Below, in pieces: positions 32,566-39,296 of a DNA stretch of 39,850 nt. Location: assembly GCA_947467395.1 (NCBI GenBank), contig CANIIC010000017.1, positions 1-39,850 of the forward strand, read 5' to 3'. Source of the stretch: Bryobacterales bacterium. Its GTDB lineage: Bacteria; Acidobacteriota; Terriglobia; Bryobacterales; Bryobacteraceae. Every line of letters starts with the position of its first letter. Positions within the stretch are counted from its first letter, which is position 1. Below the pieces are notes generated by a model. It did no database searches. It was not told where the DNA came from and saw only the letters and a list, made by a program, of their open reading frames with translations. The position numbers were made by a program, and so were the translations under genes.

Positions 32566-32681
32566 TACTATAAAGAAACCCCGATTCGAAGGGGACCAAG
32601 AAGTCACGATTCCGGAGTCAATCCTGATCGACGCGGCGAAGGGGAGTAGTTAAAGCTCCCCTTCTCGCTTTTTAGGCCGAC
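32566..32681 (+). promoter_or_regulatory. Putative promoter and attenuator-like leader before the 32682 gene
   Basis: TACTAT (32566-32571) with TCGACG (32543-32548) 17 bases upstream may be a promoter. The leader then holds a small hairpin CCCC-GATTCGAA-GGGG (32579-32594) and a terminator hairpin (32639-32673) ending 8 bases before the ATG. The sequence CGAAGGGGA occurs in both hairpins (32587-32595 and 32637-32645), so the two G runs could compete for the same C run. Confidence 0.4.
32639..32673 (+). terminator. Intrinsic terminator hairpin within a leader
   Basis: AAGGGGAG (32639-32646) pairs perfectly with CTCCCCTT (32656-32663) around a 9-base loop, followed by CTCGCTTTTT. No complete plus-strand gene lies upstream for it to terminate, and the next start codon is 8 bases after the T run. 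Confidence 0.65.
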
Positions 32682-33272
32682 ATGTTCACACGACGCGTAG
32701 CTCTATTTCTGCTGGGGATCTGGGTAGGCTGCTGTCTGTTCGTGGACGCCCTAGCGTTGCAACGGAATCGAGTGGCCGGGCAGATCCTGGACAACCCTAC
32801 CGAACAAGCGCGCATCAACATCAATAAAGCAGGCCCCGAAGTCGCGGGCCAATTGCTTCGACACTTATCCGGGGAAGAGATCCGCAGTTGGCTGAACGGG
32901 TGGGAACAAGCCCAGGGAGTGATTGCGTTAGGGATGGTGGTGTTGTTGGTGTTCACCGAACACCGCAAACCGATCGCGATCGGCATGTGCGGCGCCATGG
33001 CCCTGCTCACATTCATGCAACACTTTATGATCACGCCGGAGTGGACCTACGTGGGGCGGGAATTGGATTTCCTGGGTGACAAAGCCTCCTTCTCCATAGC
33101 CACGCGCAACTGGACGCTGACACAGCTCTACGGAGCGTCCGAAATTGTGAAGCTGCTCACCGGTGGAGCGTTGGCCAGTTACTTCTTTGCGATGGAAGCA
33201 GCCGTGAAACGGCGCAAGGTGCGGGCGAAGACAGAGGAAGACTCGTTCGACTTCCCGGTGAAGCCGGCTTAA
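32682..33272 (+). CDS. Multi-pass membrane protein of unknown function
   Basis: 196 residues with four likely membrane helices (about 5-26, 77-95, 98-117, 150-170). No family is recognised with confidence; the layout (N-terminal helix, about 45-residue loop, helix pair with HRKPIAIGMCGAMALLTFMQHF, a 30-residue loop, final helix, charged tail) recalls DUF4149-type small membrane proteins. The loop between helices 1 and 2 carries QILDNPTEQARININKAGPEV and a hydrophilic HLSGEEIRSWLNGWEQ. Its stop overlaps that of the convergent aldolase gene (TTAA). A terminator-like hairpin directly precedes it. Confidence 0.75.
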   Translation: MFTRRVALFLLGIWVGCCLFVDALALQRNRVAGQILDNPTEQARININKAGPEVAGQLLRHLSGEEIRSWLNGWEQAQGVIALGMVVLLVFTEHRKPIAIGMCGAMALLTFMQHFMITPEWTYVGRELDFLGDKASFSIATRNWTLTQLYGASEIVKLLTGGALASYFFAMEAAVKRRKVRAKTEEDSFDFPVKPA

Positions 33273-34063
33273 GCGCGAACCTTCAGGGCGTCTTCGATAA
33301 TCGACAAGAGCTGCGAGCGGGTCAGTTCCAGTTTTTCTTCTTTATCGGACTGCTCCGGCATGTCTTCGGCCGCCATCGGCAGGCCGGGTTCATAGGAGTT
33401 GCGGGACTTTACGCCGTAGCGTTCCCGAGCCACAAACAGCTTCTGGATCTCGGCGCGTGGCAGAACCTTCGGGCCACCCAGGAGTTCCGCCACCAGCGTA
33501 ATGCGGGCGGAGTGTTCCACGGTTTCCAACCGATGGTAGGCGCGGAACAAGTCTTCGCCATAGGCCACCGCGCCATGATTGGCCAGCAGCAGCGCATCGT
33601 ACTTGGGGACGTACGGACGCATGCTTTCGGATAACGCAGGGGTACCCGGCTCACTGTATTCAGCCAACGGAACGGCGCCCAGACAAACGATGACTTCCGG
33701 CAGAATCCCAACGTTCAACGCCCGCCCCGCCACCGCGAACCCTGTTGCCGTGGGCGGATGCGCATGAACCACCGCGTGGACGTCCGGCCGCATCTTGTAG
33801 ATGGTGGTGTGCATGTCCATCTCGGACGTGCGCTCCCGAGTTCCGCGAACCTTGTTGCCTTCCATGTCGGTGACGATCATGTCTTCCGGCAGCAACATGC
33901 CCTTGCTCATCCCGGTGGGCGTGGCCAGGATCCGAGCCTGACCATCCTCGTCGGGCAGACGCGCACTGATATTGCCATCATTGGCAGCGATCCAGTTCTT
34001 TTCGAACATGAGTCGGCCGATGCGGACGATATCTTCGCGAAGTTTTTGCTCGATCGGGTGCAT
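33269..34063 (-). CDS. Class II aldolase/adducin-family protein (FucA/AraD-like)
   Basis: 264 residues. The family are zinc aldolases or epimerases acting on sugar phosphates such as L-fuculose-1-P or L-ribulose-5-P. Residues 20-35 (FEKNWIAANDGNISAR) are the phosphate-binding NxGNxS stretch; TPTGMSKGMLLPEDM follows. The zinc site is built from Glu in EMDMHTTIYKM and His residues in VVHAHPPTATGFA (HxH) and LLANHGAVAYG. The last 40 residues are an added, acidic and Lys-rich tail (PEQSDKEEKLELTRSQL) beyond the usual fold. No sugar-utilisation genes are adjacent, so the substrate is open. TACAAT (34095-34090) lies 26 bases upstream of the ATG. Confidence 0.87.
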   Translation of the reverse strand: MHPIEQKLREDIVRIGRLMFEKNWIAANDGNISARLPDEDGQARILATPTGMSKGMLLPEDMIVTDMEGNKVRGTRERTSEMDMHTTIYKMRPDVHAVVHAHPPTATGFAVAGRALNVGILPEVIVCLGAVPLAEYSEPGTPALSESMRPYVPKYDALLLANHGAVAYGEDLFRAYHRLETVEHSARITLVAELLGGPKVLPRAEIQKLFVARERYGVKSRNSYEPGLPMAAEDMPEQSDKEEKLELTRSQLLSIIEDALKVRA

Positions 34064-34137
34064 CTGAGTTTAGATGGGTTGTTCCTAAGATTGTAGCAGG
34101 GGGCCGAAGCACGCGCTCTCCAGTGGGCGCCGTACTT

Positions 34138-34143
34138 TACAAT
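34138..34143 (+). promoter_or_regulatory. TACAAT -10-like box before the rhomboid gene
   Basis: TACAAT on the plus strand, 50 bases before the ATG at 34194, back to back with the minus-strand TACAAT at 34095-34090 that would serve the aldolase gene. No good -35 is seen. Confidence 0.35.
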
Positions 34144-34193
34144 GGGAGAGCCCACCTCTCTGAGGCAAGCCACCGACACCGCCCCGACACCGT

Positions 34194-35009
34194 ATGGACA
34201 AACGCCGCATGTGCCCGAATTGCCGGGCCTTCATCACCACTGACGATAAAGTCTGCCCCTATTGCGACATGCAGGTGGGCATGCGCGCCATCGATCGCAA
34301 AATCGCGGCAGACACGATGGCCGGCGTCCTGCAGGGCGACCGGTTCCTGACCTCGCTCATTCTTCTGATCAACGTCGGCCTCTATGTGGCGACACTGCTG
34401 TATTCGGGCGGTTCCATGGATCCCAGCTATCAAGCTCTGGAAGTTTTCGGCGCCAAAGACGGCTACGCGATTCTGCGCGGGATGCAGTGGTGGCGTTTGA
34501 TCACAGCCGGGTTCCTGCACGGCGGGATTCTCCACATCGGCATGAACTCCTGGGTGCTGTGGGATCTGGGTCCTCAGATCGATGAAATTTTCGGCGGCTA
34601 TCGTTATGTCTCGATTTACCTGCTGGCCTCCATTACCGGGTTCGCGGCGAGTCTGTTCTGGTCGCCCACCGTGCTGTCCATCGGCGCATCGGCTGGAATC
34701 GCCGGCCTGATCGGCGCGATGGTCGGGCTGGGAACGCGCGAAAAACACACCATCATCGGCCGCGACCGTGGGCGTTACATCCAGTGGATGATGCTGGTTC
34801 TGGTGCAGGGTTTCATCATCCGGGGCATCGACAACGCCGCGCACATCGGCGGATTCGTGGGCGGCTTCGCCGTGGCGTATCTGGCCGGCTCGCGCGGTCA
34901 TGCTCGCGGGGATGACAATCTTTGGAAGACCATCGCGACGGTCTGCATCGCAGTCACGGTCTACGCATTCTTTAGGATGGCGCAACAGCTGATCCTGGTG
35001 CGCTTGTAG
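34194..35009 (+). CDS. Rhomboid-family intramembrane serine protease with N-terminal zinc ribbon
   Basis: 271 residues. A zinc ribbon (C7, C10, C21, C24: CPNC and CPYC) precedes the rhomboid fold of six helices. Rhomboid landmarks: WWRLITAGFLHGGILHIGMN (HxxxN region between helices 1 and 2), SIGASAGIAGLIGA with the catalytic Ser in GASAG, and DNAAHIGGFVGGFAVAYL with the catalytic His. Both dyad residues are present, so it is probably active. The zinc ribbon may recruit substrate or partner. There is no clear Shine-Dalgarno before the ATG. It stops 17 bases before ssb. Confidence 0.92.
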   Translation: MDKRRMCPNCRAFITTDDKVCPYCDMQVGMRAIDRKIAADTMAGVLQGDRFLTSLILLINVGLYVATLLYSGGSMDPSYQALEVFGAKDGYAILRGMQWWRLITAGFLHGGILHIGMNSWVLWDLGPQIDEIFGGYRYVSIYLLASITGFAASLFWSPTVLSIGASAGIAGLIGAMVGLGTREKHTIIGRDRGRYIQWMMLVLVQGFIIRGIDNAAHIGGFVGGFAVAYLAGSRGHARGDDNLWKTIATVCIAVTVYAFFRMAQQLILVRL

Positions 35010-35011
35010 GG

Positions 35012-35017
35012 TAAACT
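35012..35017 (+). promoter_or_regulatory. TAAACT -10-like box before ssb
   Basis: GGGTAAACT, with the TAAACT ending 9 bases before the ssb ATG. The same nine-base string occurs before the metF-like gene (14016-14024). No Shine-Dalgarno is seen for ssb. Confidence 0.4.
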
Positions 35018-35026
35018 CAAACAATC

Positions 35027-35509
35027 ATGGCAAGCCGTAGCGTAAACAAAGTGATTCTTGTCGGCCATCTGGGCCGCGACGCGGAAGTCGCATACACCGC
35101 GTCACAGACTTCGGTAACGAAGTTCAGTGTGGCCACTTCCCGCCGTTGGAAGGACCAGCAATCGGGCGAGTGGAAGGAAGATACCAACTGGACCAACGTG
35201 GTCCTGTGGCGCGCCGAAAATCTGGCGCCGTATCTGACCAAGGGCAAGCAGGTCTACGTGGAAGGCCGCATTCAAACGCGCAGCTACGAAGACAAGGATG
35301 GCAAGAAGGTCTATACCACCGAAGTCGTAGCGGACGATGTGATCCTGCTCGGCGGCCGCGGCGAAGGTGGTCAGGCGGGAGCTGGTGGCGGCGACGAATA
35401 CTCGCAGGAACAGGCCCCGCGCAGCATGCCGCGTGCGCGTCAGGCTCCGGCCCCGTCGGCGGCTCCTTCGTTTAACGACAGCATCGGCGACGACGACGTT
35501 CCGTTCTAG
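35027..35509 (+). CDS. ssb: Single-stranded DNA-binding protein
   Basis: 160 residues. The OB fold (1-110) begins with SVNKVILVGHLGRDAEV and includes TSVTKFSVATSRRW, TNWTNVVLW and GKQVYVEGRIQTRSYEDKDG, then a Gly/Gln/Pro-rich disordered linker (112-148) and the acidic tip DDDVPF that binds repair and replication partners. The length and all parts are typical of a bacterial SSB. It starts 17 bases after the rhomboid gene and is followed by a strong intrinsic terminator. Confidence 0.97.
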   Translation: MASRSVNKVILVGHLGRDAEVAYTASQTSVTKFSVATSRRWKDQQSGEWKEDTNWTNVVLWRAENLAPYLTKGKQVYVEGRIQTRSYEDKDGKKVYTTEVVADDVILLGGRGEGGQAGAGGGDEYSQEQAPRSMPRARQAPAPSAAPSFNDSIGDDDVPF

Positions 35510-35523
35510 ATCTCACTAGACAC

Positions 35524-35570
35524 AAAAGGCCTCGTAGGACCGCGGAAACGTCGTCCTCCGAGGCCTTTTT
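35524..35570 (+). terminator. Strong bidirectional intrinsic terminator after ssb
   Basis: AAAAGGCCTCG (35524-35534) pairs with CGAGGCCTTTT (35559-35569), and AGGAC (35536-35540) with GTCCT (35553-35557). A T run (TTTTTT) follows on the plus strand and TTTTGTG on the minus strand. It serves both ssb and the convergent gene ending at 35570. Confidence 0.93.
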
Positions 35571-36358
35571 TATTTCCCCTCGCACTTACCGCCCGGGCAA
35601 CGATTGTTCTCCTCACACACGTATTCGTAGAGACCGTCTTTCGACCACTCCGGCTTCGCGGTGATGGTAAAGTCCTGGCCCCAGGGCTGCGTGAAGATCT
35701 TCGGATCATCAATGGTGATGCGATACGACATCGTCTTGCCGTCGGCGTTCCACTTCAGACGCTCTGTGGTCTTCAACGCATCGGAGTGCATGCGGTACTG
35801 ATTCGGATCCGTATAGAAGAAGTCATCCAGCGACCAGCGCTTGAAGTTCGTCGTCTCAATCACCAGCGTGTCGCCTTCCCAGTGGCCCACCGGGTCGCCG
35901 TAGAAAGAGGGCTCCAGATGGTCGCGATGCGGGCGGCCATCCAGCGGGATGATGCGCGTCATGCGTTGGAACTCGTGGACCATGATCAGGTAGTCCTTCG
36001 ACTGCGTGAACTGCATGGCGTTGGCAGACAGGATGCCGGATGGGAAGCCTGCGGGCATGCAGAAATCGCGAGGCTCATCGTGACGCGGCTCACCGGTGTG
36101 CGGCTCATAAAACGCTTCCCCGCCCGGCTTGAGCGGCGCGAAATTCTTGCGATCGAAGACCGTAGCCGAACACTTGCAGCGCTCCGATCCAGCAGCCGCC
36201 TGCGGCCATTCGAAGATGCCGCTGAAATCGGGCTTGCCGTCGGCCATGCGCGGAATGGCGTTCTCGCCCTTGGCCTGACCGGACGCCGACGGCGGCGCGA
36301 ACATCAGGAACGCGGCGGCAGCGCTCGAAAGCAGAAGTGGGATCAGTCGGCGCATCAT
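35570..36358 (-). CDS. Secreted protein with DGKPDFSG motif, unknown function
   Basis: 262 residues. The signal peptide (MMRRLIPLLLSSAAAAFLMFAPPSASG) is followed by IPRMADGKPDFSGIFEWP, a motif seen at the N-terminus of many secreted proteins of Acidobacteria and some Proteobacteria. The body has HEFQRMTRIIPLDGRPH, PSFYGDPVGHWEGDTLVIET and KWNADGKTMSYRITIDDP, which together suggest a beta-rich (lipocalin-like) fold, and it ends with four cysteines (ERCKC near 62; CEENNRCPGGKC at the end). It begins in TAATG, sharing one base with the stop of the HHSF-protein gene upstream. The two form an operon of exported proteins with unknown task. Confidence 0.78.
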   Translation of the reverse strand: MMRRLIPLLLSSAAAAFLMFAPPSASGQAKGENAIPRMADGKPDFSGIFEWPQAAAGSERCKCSATVFDRKNFAPLKPGGEAFYEPHTGEPRHDEPRDFCMPAGFPSGILSANAMQFTQSKDYLIMVHEFQRMTRIIPLDGRPHRDHLEPSFYGDPVGHWEGDTLVIETTNFKRWSLDDFFYTDPNQYRMHSDALKTTERLKWNADGKTMSYRITIDDPKIFTQPWGQDFTITAKPEWSKDGLYEYVCEENNRCPGGKCEGK

Positions 36359-36762
36359 TACTTGGCCTTGCCTTTCGCGTCATCCGGCAGCTTGTCTTCG
36401 GAACCGGCCGTGAACACTTGGCGTCCATCGGAGAACGTCACGCGGGCACCATTGCCGTTGTGCGTACCGTCCTTCGAGAGGAAGCCTTCGACGGTCACTG
36501 TCATTCCTTCCTGGATCACGTTCTTGTAAATCCCCCGGCGCTGCAGTTGTCCCGGCGCGCCACCGGAGAAGCCCCAGTTGGTCACTTTTCCGTCGGCGTC
36601 CTTCACGTCGACATAGAACCAGATGTGCGGATTCTGCCATTCGACCTTGGTCACCGTTCCGGTCACTTTGATTGGCTTGTTGCCATCGAACTCGGCGGCA
36701 AAGGAATGATGGCCGGCGGCGATGCCGGCTGCAGCAAGACAGAGCGCGAGCAGGGTTTTCAT
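36358..36762 (-). CDS. Secreted HHSF-motif protein (DUF6152-like), first copy
   Basis: 134 residues from ATG 36762, chosen over a GTG at 36771 because GAGGTG sits 7 bases before it and the signal peptide starts directly (MKTLLALCLAAAGIAAG). The mature part begins with HHSFAAEFDGNKPIKVTGTV, then TKVEWQNPHIWFYVDVKD, WGFSGGAPGQLQRRG and GMTVTVEGFLSKDG, an OB-like beta barrel layout. A paralogue lies at 38820-39206 and shares HHSF, TKVEW.NPH and FY.DV. Function unknown; exported. Confidence 0.8.
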   Translation of the reverse strand: MKTLLALCLAAAGIAAGHHSFAAEFDGNKPIKVTGTVTKVEWQNPHIWFYVDVKDADGKVTNWGFSGGAPGQLQRRGIYKNVIQEGMTVTVEGFLSKDGTHNGNGARVTFSDGRQVFTAGSEDKLPDDAKGKAK

Positions 36763-36807
36763 GCGATGCACCTCGGCTCGATTTTCGCAGATTCATGTCC
36801 GCGTCAA

Positions 36808-36847
36808 ATCCGTACGTACGGTTATTGATATCCGTACGTGCTACTCT
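36808..36847 (+). promoter_or_regulatory. Operator/promoter region of the PIN toxin-antitoxin pair
   Basis: ATCCGTACGT occurs twice in the same direction, at 36808-36817 and 36830-36839, exactly 22 bp apart (two helical turns). The first copy is part of the perfect 12-bp palindrome CCGTACGTACGG (36810-36821). TACTCT (36842-36847), 6 bases before the antitoxin ATG, is the -10 candidate. This fits autorepression by the antitoxin complex. Confidence 0.65.
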
Positions 36848-36853
36848 GGAAAC

Positions 36854-37084
36854 ATGAAAGTCAGCGCCACCACGCTTCGGCAGAACATCTATGGCATCCT
36901 CGACGAGGCCCTGTCCACGGGTCAAGCCATCGAAGTGGAGCGGAAGGGCCGAATCTTGCGGATCGTGCCGGAAGAAGTCCCCTCCAAGCTGGCGCGGCTG
37001 AAGAAGCACAACTGGCTGGTCGGCGACCTCGAAAGCATCGTGCACATGGACTGGTCGGCCGAGTGGTCTGAACTGAAGAAGTGA
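36854..37084 (+). CDS. Antitoxin, Phd/YefM-like
   Basis: 76 residues from ATG 36854. MKVSATTLRQNIYGILDEALSTGQAIEVERKG and ILRIVPEE match the Phd/YefM N-terminal DNA-binding and dimer domain; the C-terminal part (SKLARLKKHNWLVGDLESIVHMDWSAEWSELKK, about 44-76, W/K-rich) would wrap the toxin. A much longer frame upstream is rejected because it would cover the operator. The toxin GTG overlaps its stop as GTGA. Expected role: bind and block the PIN toxin and repress the operon through the repeats at 36808-36839. Confidence 0.85.
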   Translation: MKVSATTLRQNIYGILDEALSTGQAIEVERKGRILRIVPEEVPSKLARLKKHNWLVGDLESIVHMDWSAEWSELKK

Positions 37085-37458
37085 TCTACCTGGACACACA
37101 TGTGCTCCCCGCCCTGGGTCGGGCGGACCTGACGCTCTTCAGCAAAGAAGCGCGCCACTTTCTCGATCGGGAGCCGGATATTCGGATCTCACCCATGGTG
37201 GTTCTGGAACTGGAGTATCTTCGCGAGATCAAGCGGCTTCGGGAATCCGCCGACGTGATTGTGGCAACCCTGGGTGCCGAAATCGGCCTGCGCGTGTGCG
37301 ACCGATCCTTTGAAGAGGTTGCACGCCAAGCCACCGAAGAGAGTTGGACGTGCGATCCGTTCGATCGCTTCATCGTGGCCCAAGCCAGGCTGGCGGGAGC
37401 CATCCTGATCACCCGCGACACGACGATTCAAGCTCGCTACAACAAGGCGATCGCCTAA
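37081..37458 (+). CDS. PIN-domain ribonuclease toxin (VapC-like)
   Basis: 125 residues from GTG 37081. The four acidic residues of the metal site can be placed: D5 in YLDTHV, E43 in MVVLELEYL, D95 in CDPFDRFIVAQA and D113 in LITRDTT; all are intact, so RNase activity is likely. Residues 10-16 (PALGRAD) replace the usual LLWL that follows LDTHV in many PIN toxins. It is coupled to the antitoxin by GTGA. The pairing of a Phd/YefM-like antitoxin with a PIN toxin is a common mixed combination. Confidence 0.88.
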   Translation: MIYLDTHVLPALGRADLTLFSKEARHFLDREPDIRISPMVVLELEYLREIKRLRESADVIVATLGAEIGLRVCDRSFEEVARQATEESWTCDPFDRFIVAQARLAGAILITRDTTIQARYNKAIA

Positions 37459-37470
37459 AGAGTCGCGTGT

Positions 37471-37476
37471 TATGAT
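37471..37476 (+). promoter_or_regulatory. Extended -10 box (TGTTATGAT) before the winged-helix gene
   Basis: TG-T-TATGAT is a near-consensus extended -10 at 37468-37476, ending 10 bases before ATG 37487. It covers the alternative ATG at 37472, which argues for the downstream start. Confidence 0.45.
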
Positions 37477-37486
37477 CGAAGCGACC

Positions 37487-38653
37487 ATGGTGTTAGAGCT
37501 GGAAGCTTCGTCTGCCCAAATCCAGCGGATTCTCCAAAGCAAGGCGTTCCGCACGTCCGAAGTGCATCGCAACTTGCTGAGCTACCTCGCCGAAAAGTCG
37601 CTCGCCGGCGAAGCCGACAGCCTCAAGGAATACACCGTCGGTCTCGACGTTTTCGCCAAACCCTCGTCTTACGATCCGCGTCAGGAATCGACCGTGCGCA
37701 TGCACGTCGCCCGGCTCCGGCAGAAGATCGCCGAATACTACCGGACCGAGGGCCTCGACGACCCCATCATTGTAGATCTGCCCAAAGGCGGCTTCCGGGT
37801 CACCTTCGAGCCTCGCCAAGCGGCAGCCGTCCCAGGAGAGTCCGAGGCGGTCGCGGAACCGACTAAAATTGTTCGCCCGACGCGCTACTGGTTTGAGGTT
37901 GTCCTGGTGGCCGCCCTGCTGCTGGCGGTCGGCGCTGCCCTCTATTTCGGGACGAAGTGGTGGCAGGTGAGCGGCCAGGAAAGCGTCGCGGTCGAATGGA
38001 CGCCAGAACTCAAGGCTCTGTGGGAACCATTAATCGCGGAGAACCGTCCCCTGATCGTCGCTGTCTCTACCGCCCGCCCGGAGTCGTCCTCTGCGGGTGC
38101 AGCCAGCGGCGTGTTCCGCCTGGGTGAGTTCCTAGGGAAACTCAAGACCCACGTCCAGGTGCTCCAGAGTGATCAGATCGAAGCGCCGGAAGTCGCCATG
38201 GGCAACGTGGTGTTCCTGGGGAAGATGGTGGAAAACCGCCAAGTCCGGGCCATGACCGAGGGTCGTCCCTTTGTGCTGGACGCTGCGGGTATCCATAATA
38301 CACAGCCTCTTTCCGGAGAACCGGCGCTATTCGCGGATCGTCCGCCGGCCGACCCCAGCGATACCGAGGAGAGCTACGCGCTGATCAGCCGGGTTCCCGG
38401 ATTGTATGGAAACGGGCAGGTCCTCTATCTCTCCGGCAATCGCGTTGCAAGTATCACGGGCGGGGTTCAGGCCTTCACCGATCCGGAGTTCGCCAAGACT
38501 CTGGTTTCGAGGATGAAAGACGCCTCGGGAACGGTCCCCAAATACTACCAAGTGATCCTCAAAGTGCGCTCTATGGACGACATGCCCATCGAAATTTCGT
38601 ACGTCCTGCACCGCGCGATCAGCCCCGCCCCGGCTACCCCCGCAACCAAGTAA
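37487..38653 (+). CDS. Membrane-anchored winged-helix regulator-like protein
   Basis: 388 residues from ATG 37487 (an ATG at 37472 would add five). The N-terminal 115 residues form a winged-helix-like unit: IQRILQSKAFRTSEVHRNLLSYL, LKEYTVGLDVFAKPSSYDPR, STVRMHVARLRQKIAEYY and IIVDLPKGGFRVTF, the latter two resembling the recognition helix and wing of OmpR/CadC-type domains. A membrane helix (YWFEVVLVAALLLAVGAALYF, about 139-159) leads to a periplasmic domain of 225 residues with no family I know. The layout is that of CadC/ToxR: DNA binding inside, sensing outside, no receiver domain. This type is frequent in Acidobacteria. Its target genes are unknown. Confidence 0.8.
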   Translation: MVLELEASSAQIQRILQSKAFRTSEVHRNLLSYLAEKSLAGEADSLKEYTVGLDVFAKPSSYDPRQESTVRMHVARLRQKIAEYYRTEGLDDPIIVDLPKGGFRVTFEPRQAAAVPGESEAVAEPTKIVRPTRYWFEVVLVAALLLAVGAALYFGTKWWQVSGQESVAVEWTPELKALWEPLIAENRPLIVAVSTARPESSSAGAASGVFRLGEFLGKLKTHVQVLQSDQIEAPEVAMGNVVFLGKMVENRQVRAMTEGRPFVLDAAGIHNTQPLSGEPALFADRPPADPSDTEESYALISRVPGLYGNGQVLYLSGNRVASITGGVQAFTDPEFAKTLVSRMKDASGTVPKYYQVILKVRSMDDMPIEISYVLHRAISPAPATPATK

Positions 38654-38819
38654 TTTATTTTCAACAAGATCACCATTGTATCGACGGTCACATGGACAGT
38701 CAGTGACCTCAATACGACTAAAGGACAGGTGTAACCCAACGCGAGTTGTGTTACGTTCTCATTGGAGGGGCCGGGACGTAACCATGGCGGCTCCTAGATC
38801 CTGGAGGATTTGAAAGACT

Positions 38820-39206
38820 ATGAAGAAGCAAATTGCTGGCATCCTGGCGTTGGCCGCGCTCTCGGTGCCGATGGGGGCTCACCACTCTTTCGACGCGGAG
38901 TACGACCGTACTAAGTCCCGCAACTTCGAAGGTAAAGTGACCAAGGTGGAATGGATGAACCCGCACGCTCGTTTCTATCTGGACGTGACGGAAAATGGCA
39001 AGACCACCAATTGGGAATTTGAACTGGGCAGCCCGAACGGCCTGCTGCGCTCCGGCTGGACGCGCAACTCGCTGAAGATCGGTGATGTCGTGAAGTGCGA
39101 AGGCAACCTGGCGAAGGACGGTTCGAACCTTGCCAATGCCCGCAACCTCACCTTTGCGGATGGCAAGAAGGTTGGCGCTGCCTCCTCGGCCGACGGCAAC
39201 AAGTAA
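38820..39206 (+). CDS. Secreted HHSF-motif protein (DUF6152-like), second copy
   Basis: 128 residues with a signal peptide (MKKQIAGILALAALSVPMGA). The mature part starts HHSFDAEYDRTKSRNFEGKV, TKVEWMNPHARFYLDVTENG, then WEFELGSPNGLLRSGW and GDVVKCEGNLAKDG. It aligns along its whole length with the protein at 36358-36762 but is slightly shorter. GGAGG lies 12 bases before the ATG. A strong terminator follows, so it is separate from the membrane-protein gene downstream. Confidence 0.82.
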   Translation: MKKQIAGILALAALSVPMGAHHSFDAEYDRTKSRNFEGKVTKVEWMNPHARFYLDVTENGKTTNWEFELGSPNGLLRSGWTRNSLKIGDVVKCEGNLAKDGSNLANARNLTFADGKKVGAASSADGNK

Positions 39207-39233
39207 GCTGCGGTTCATTGAAGTAAAGTAGTG

Positions 39234-39270
39234 CGCCGCCCGTTGGCTCTAGCCGGCGGGCGGCGTTTTT
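39234..39270 (+). terminator. Intrinsic terminator after the second HHSF-protein gene
   Basis: A 14-bp stem, 39234-39247 with 39252-39265 (two G-T pairs, otherwise perfect, very G+C-rich), a TCTA loop and TTTTTC after it. Confidence 0.93.
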
Positions 39271-39296
39271 CTTGGGGCTCTTATACAACCACTTAT

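Noticed and set aside
32584-32652. Short frame ending in TIPESILIDAAKGSS just before the terminator
   Set aside because: It looks peptide-like, but it is continuous with an antisense frame of the kinase and has no start or ribosome site of its own.
34137-35024. 295-codon minus-strand frame over the rhomboid gene
   Set aside because: Antisense shadow with skewed Asp/His/Arg content; the rhomboid and zinc-ribbon motifs are on the plus strand.
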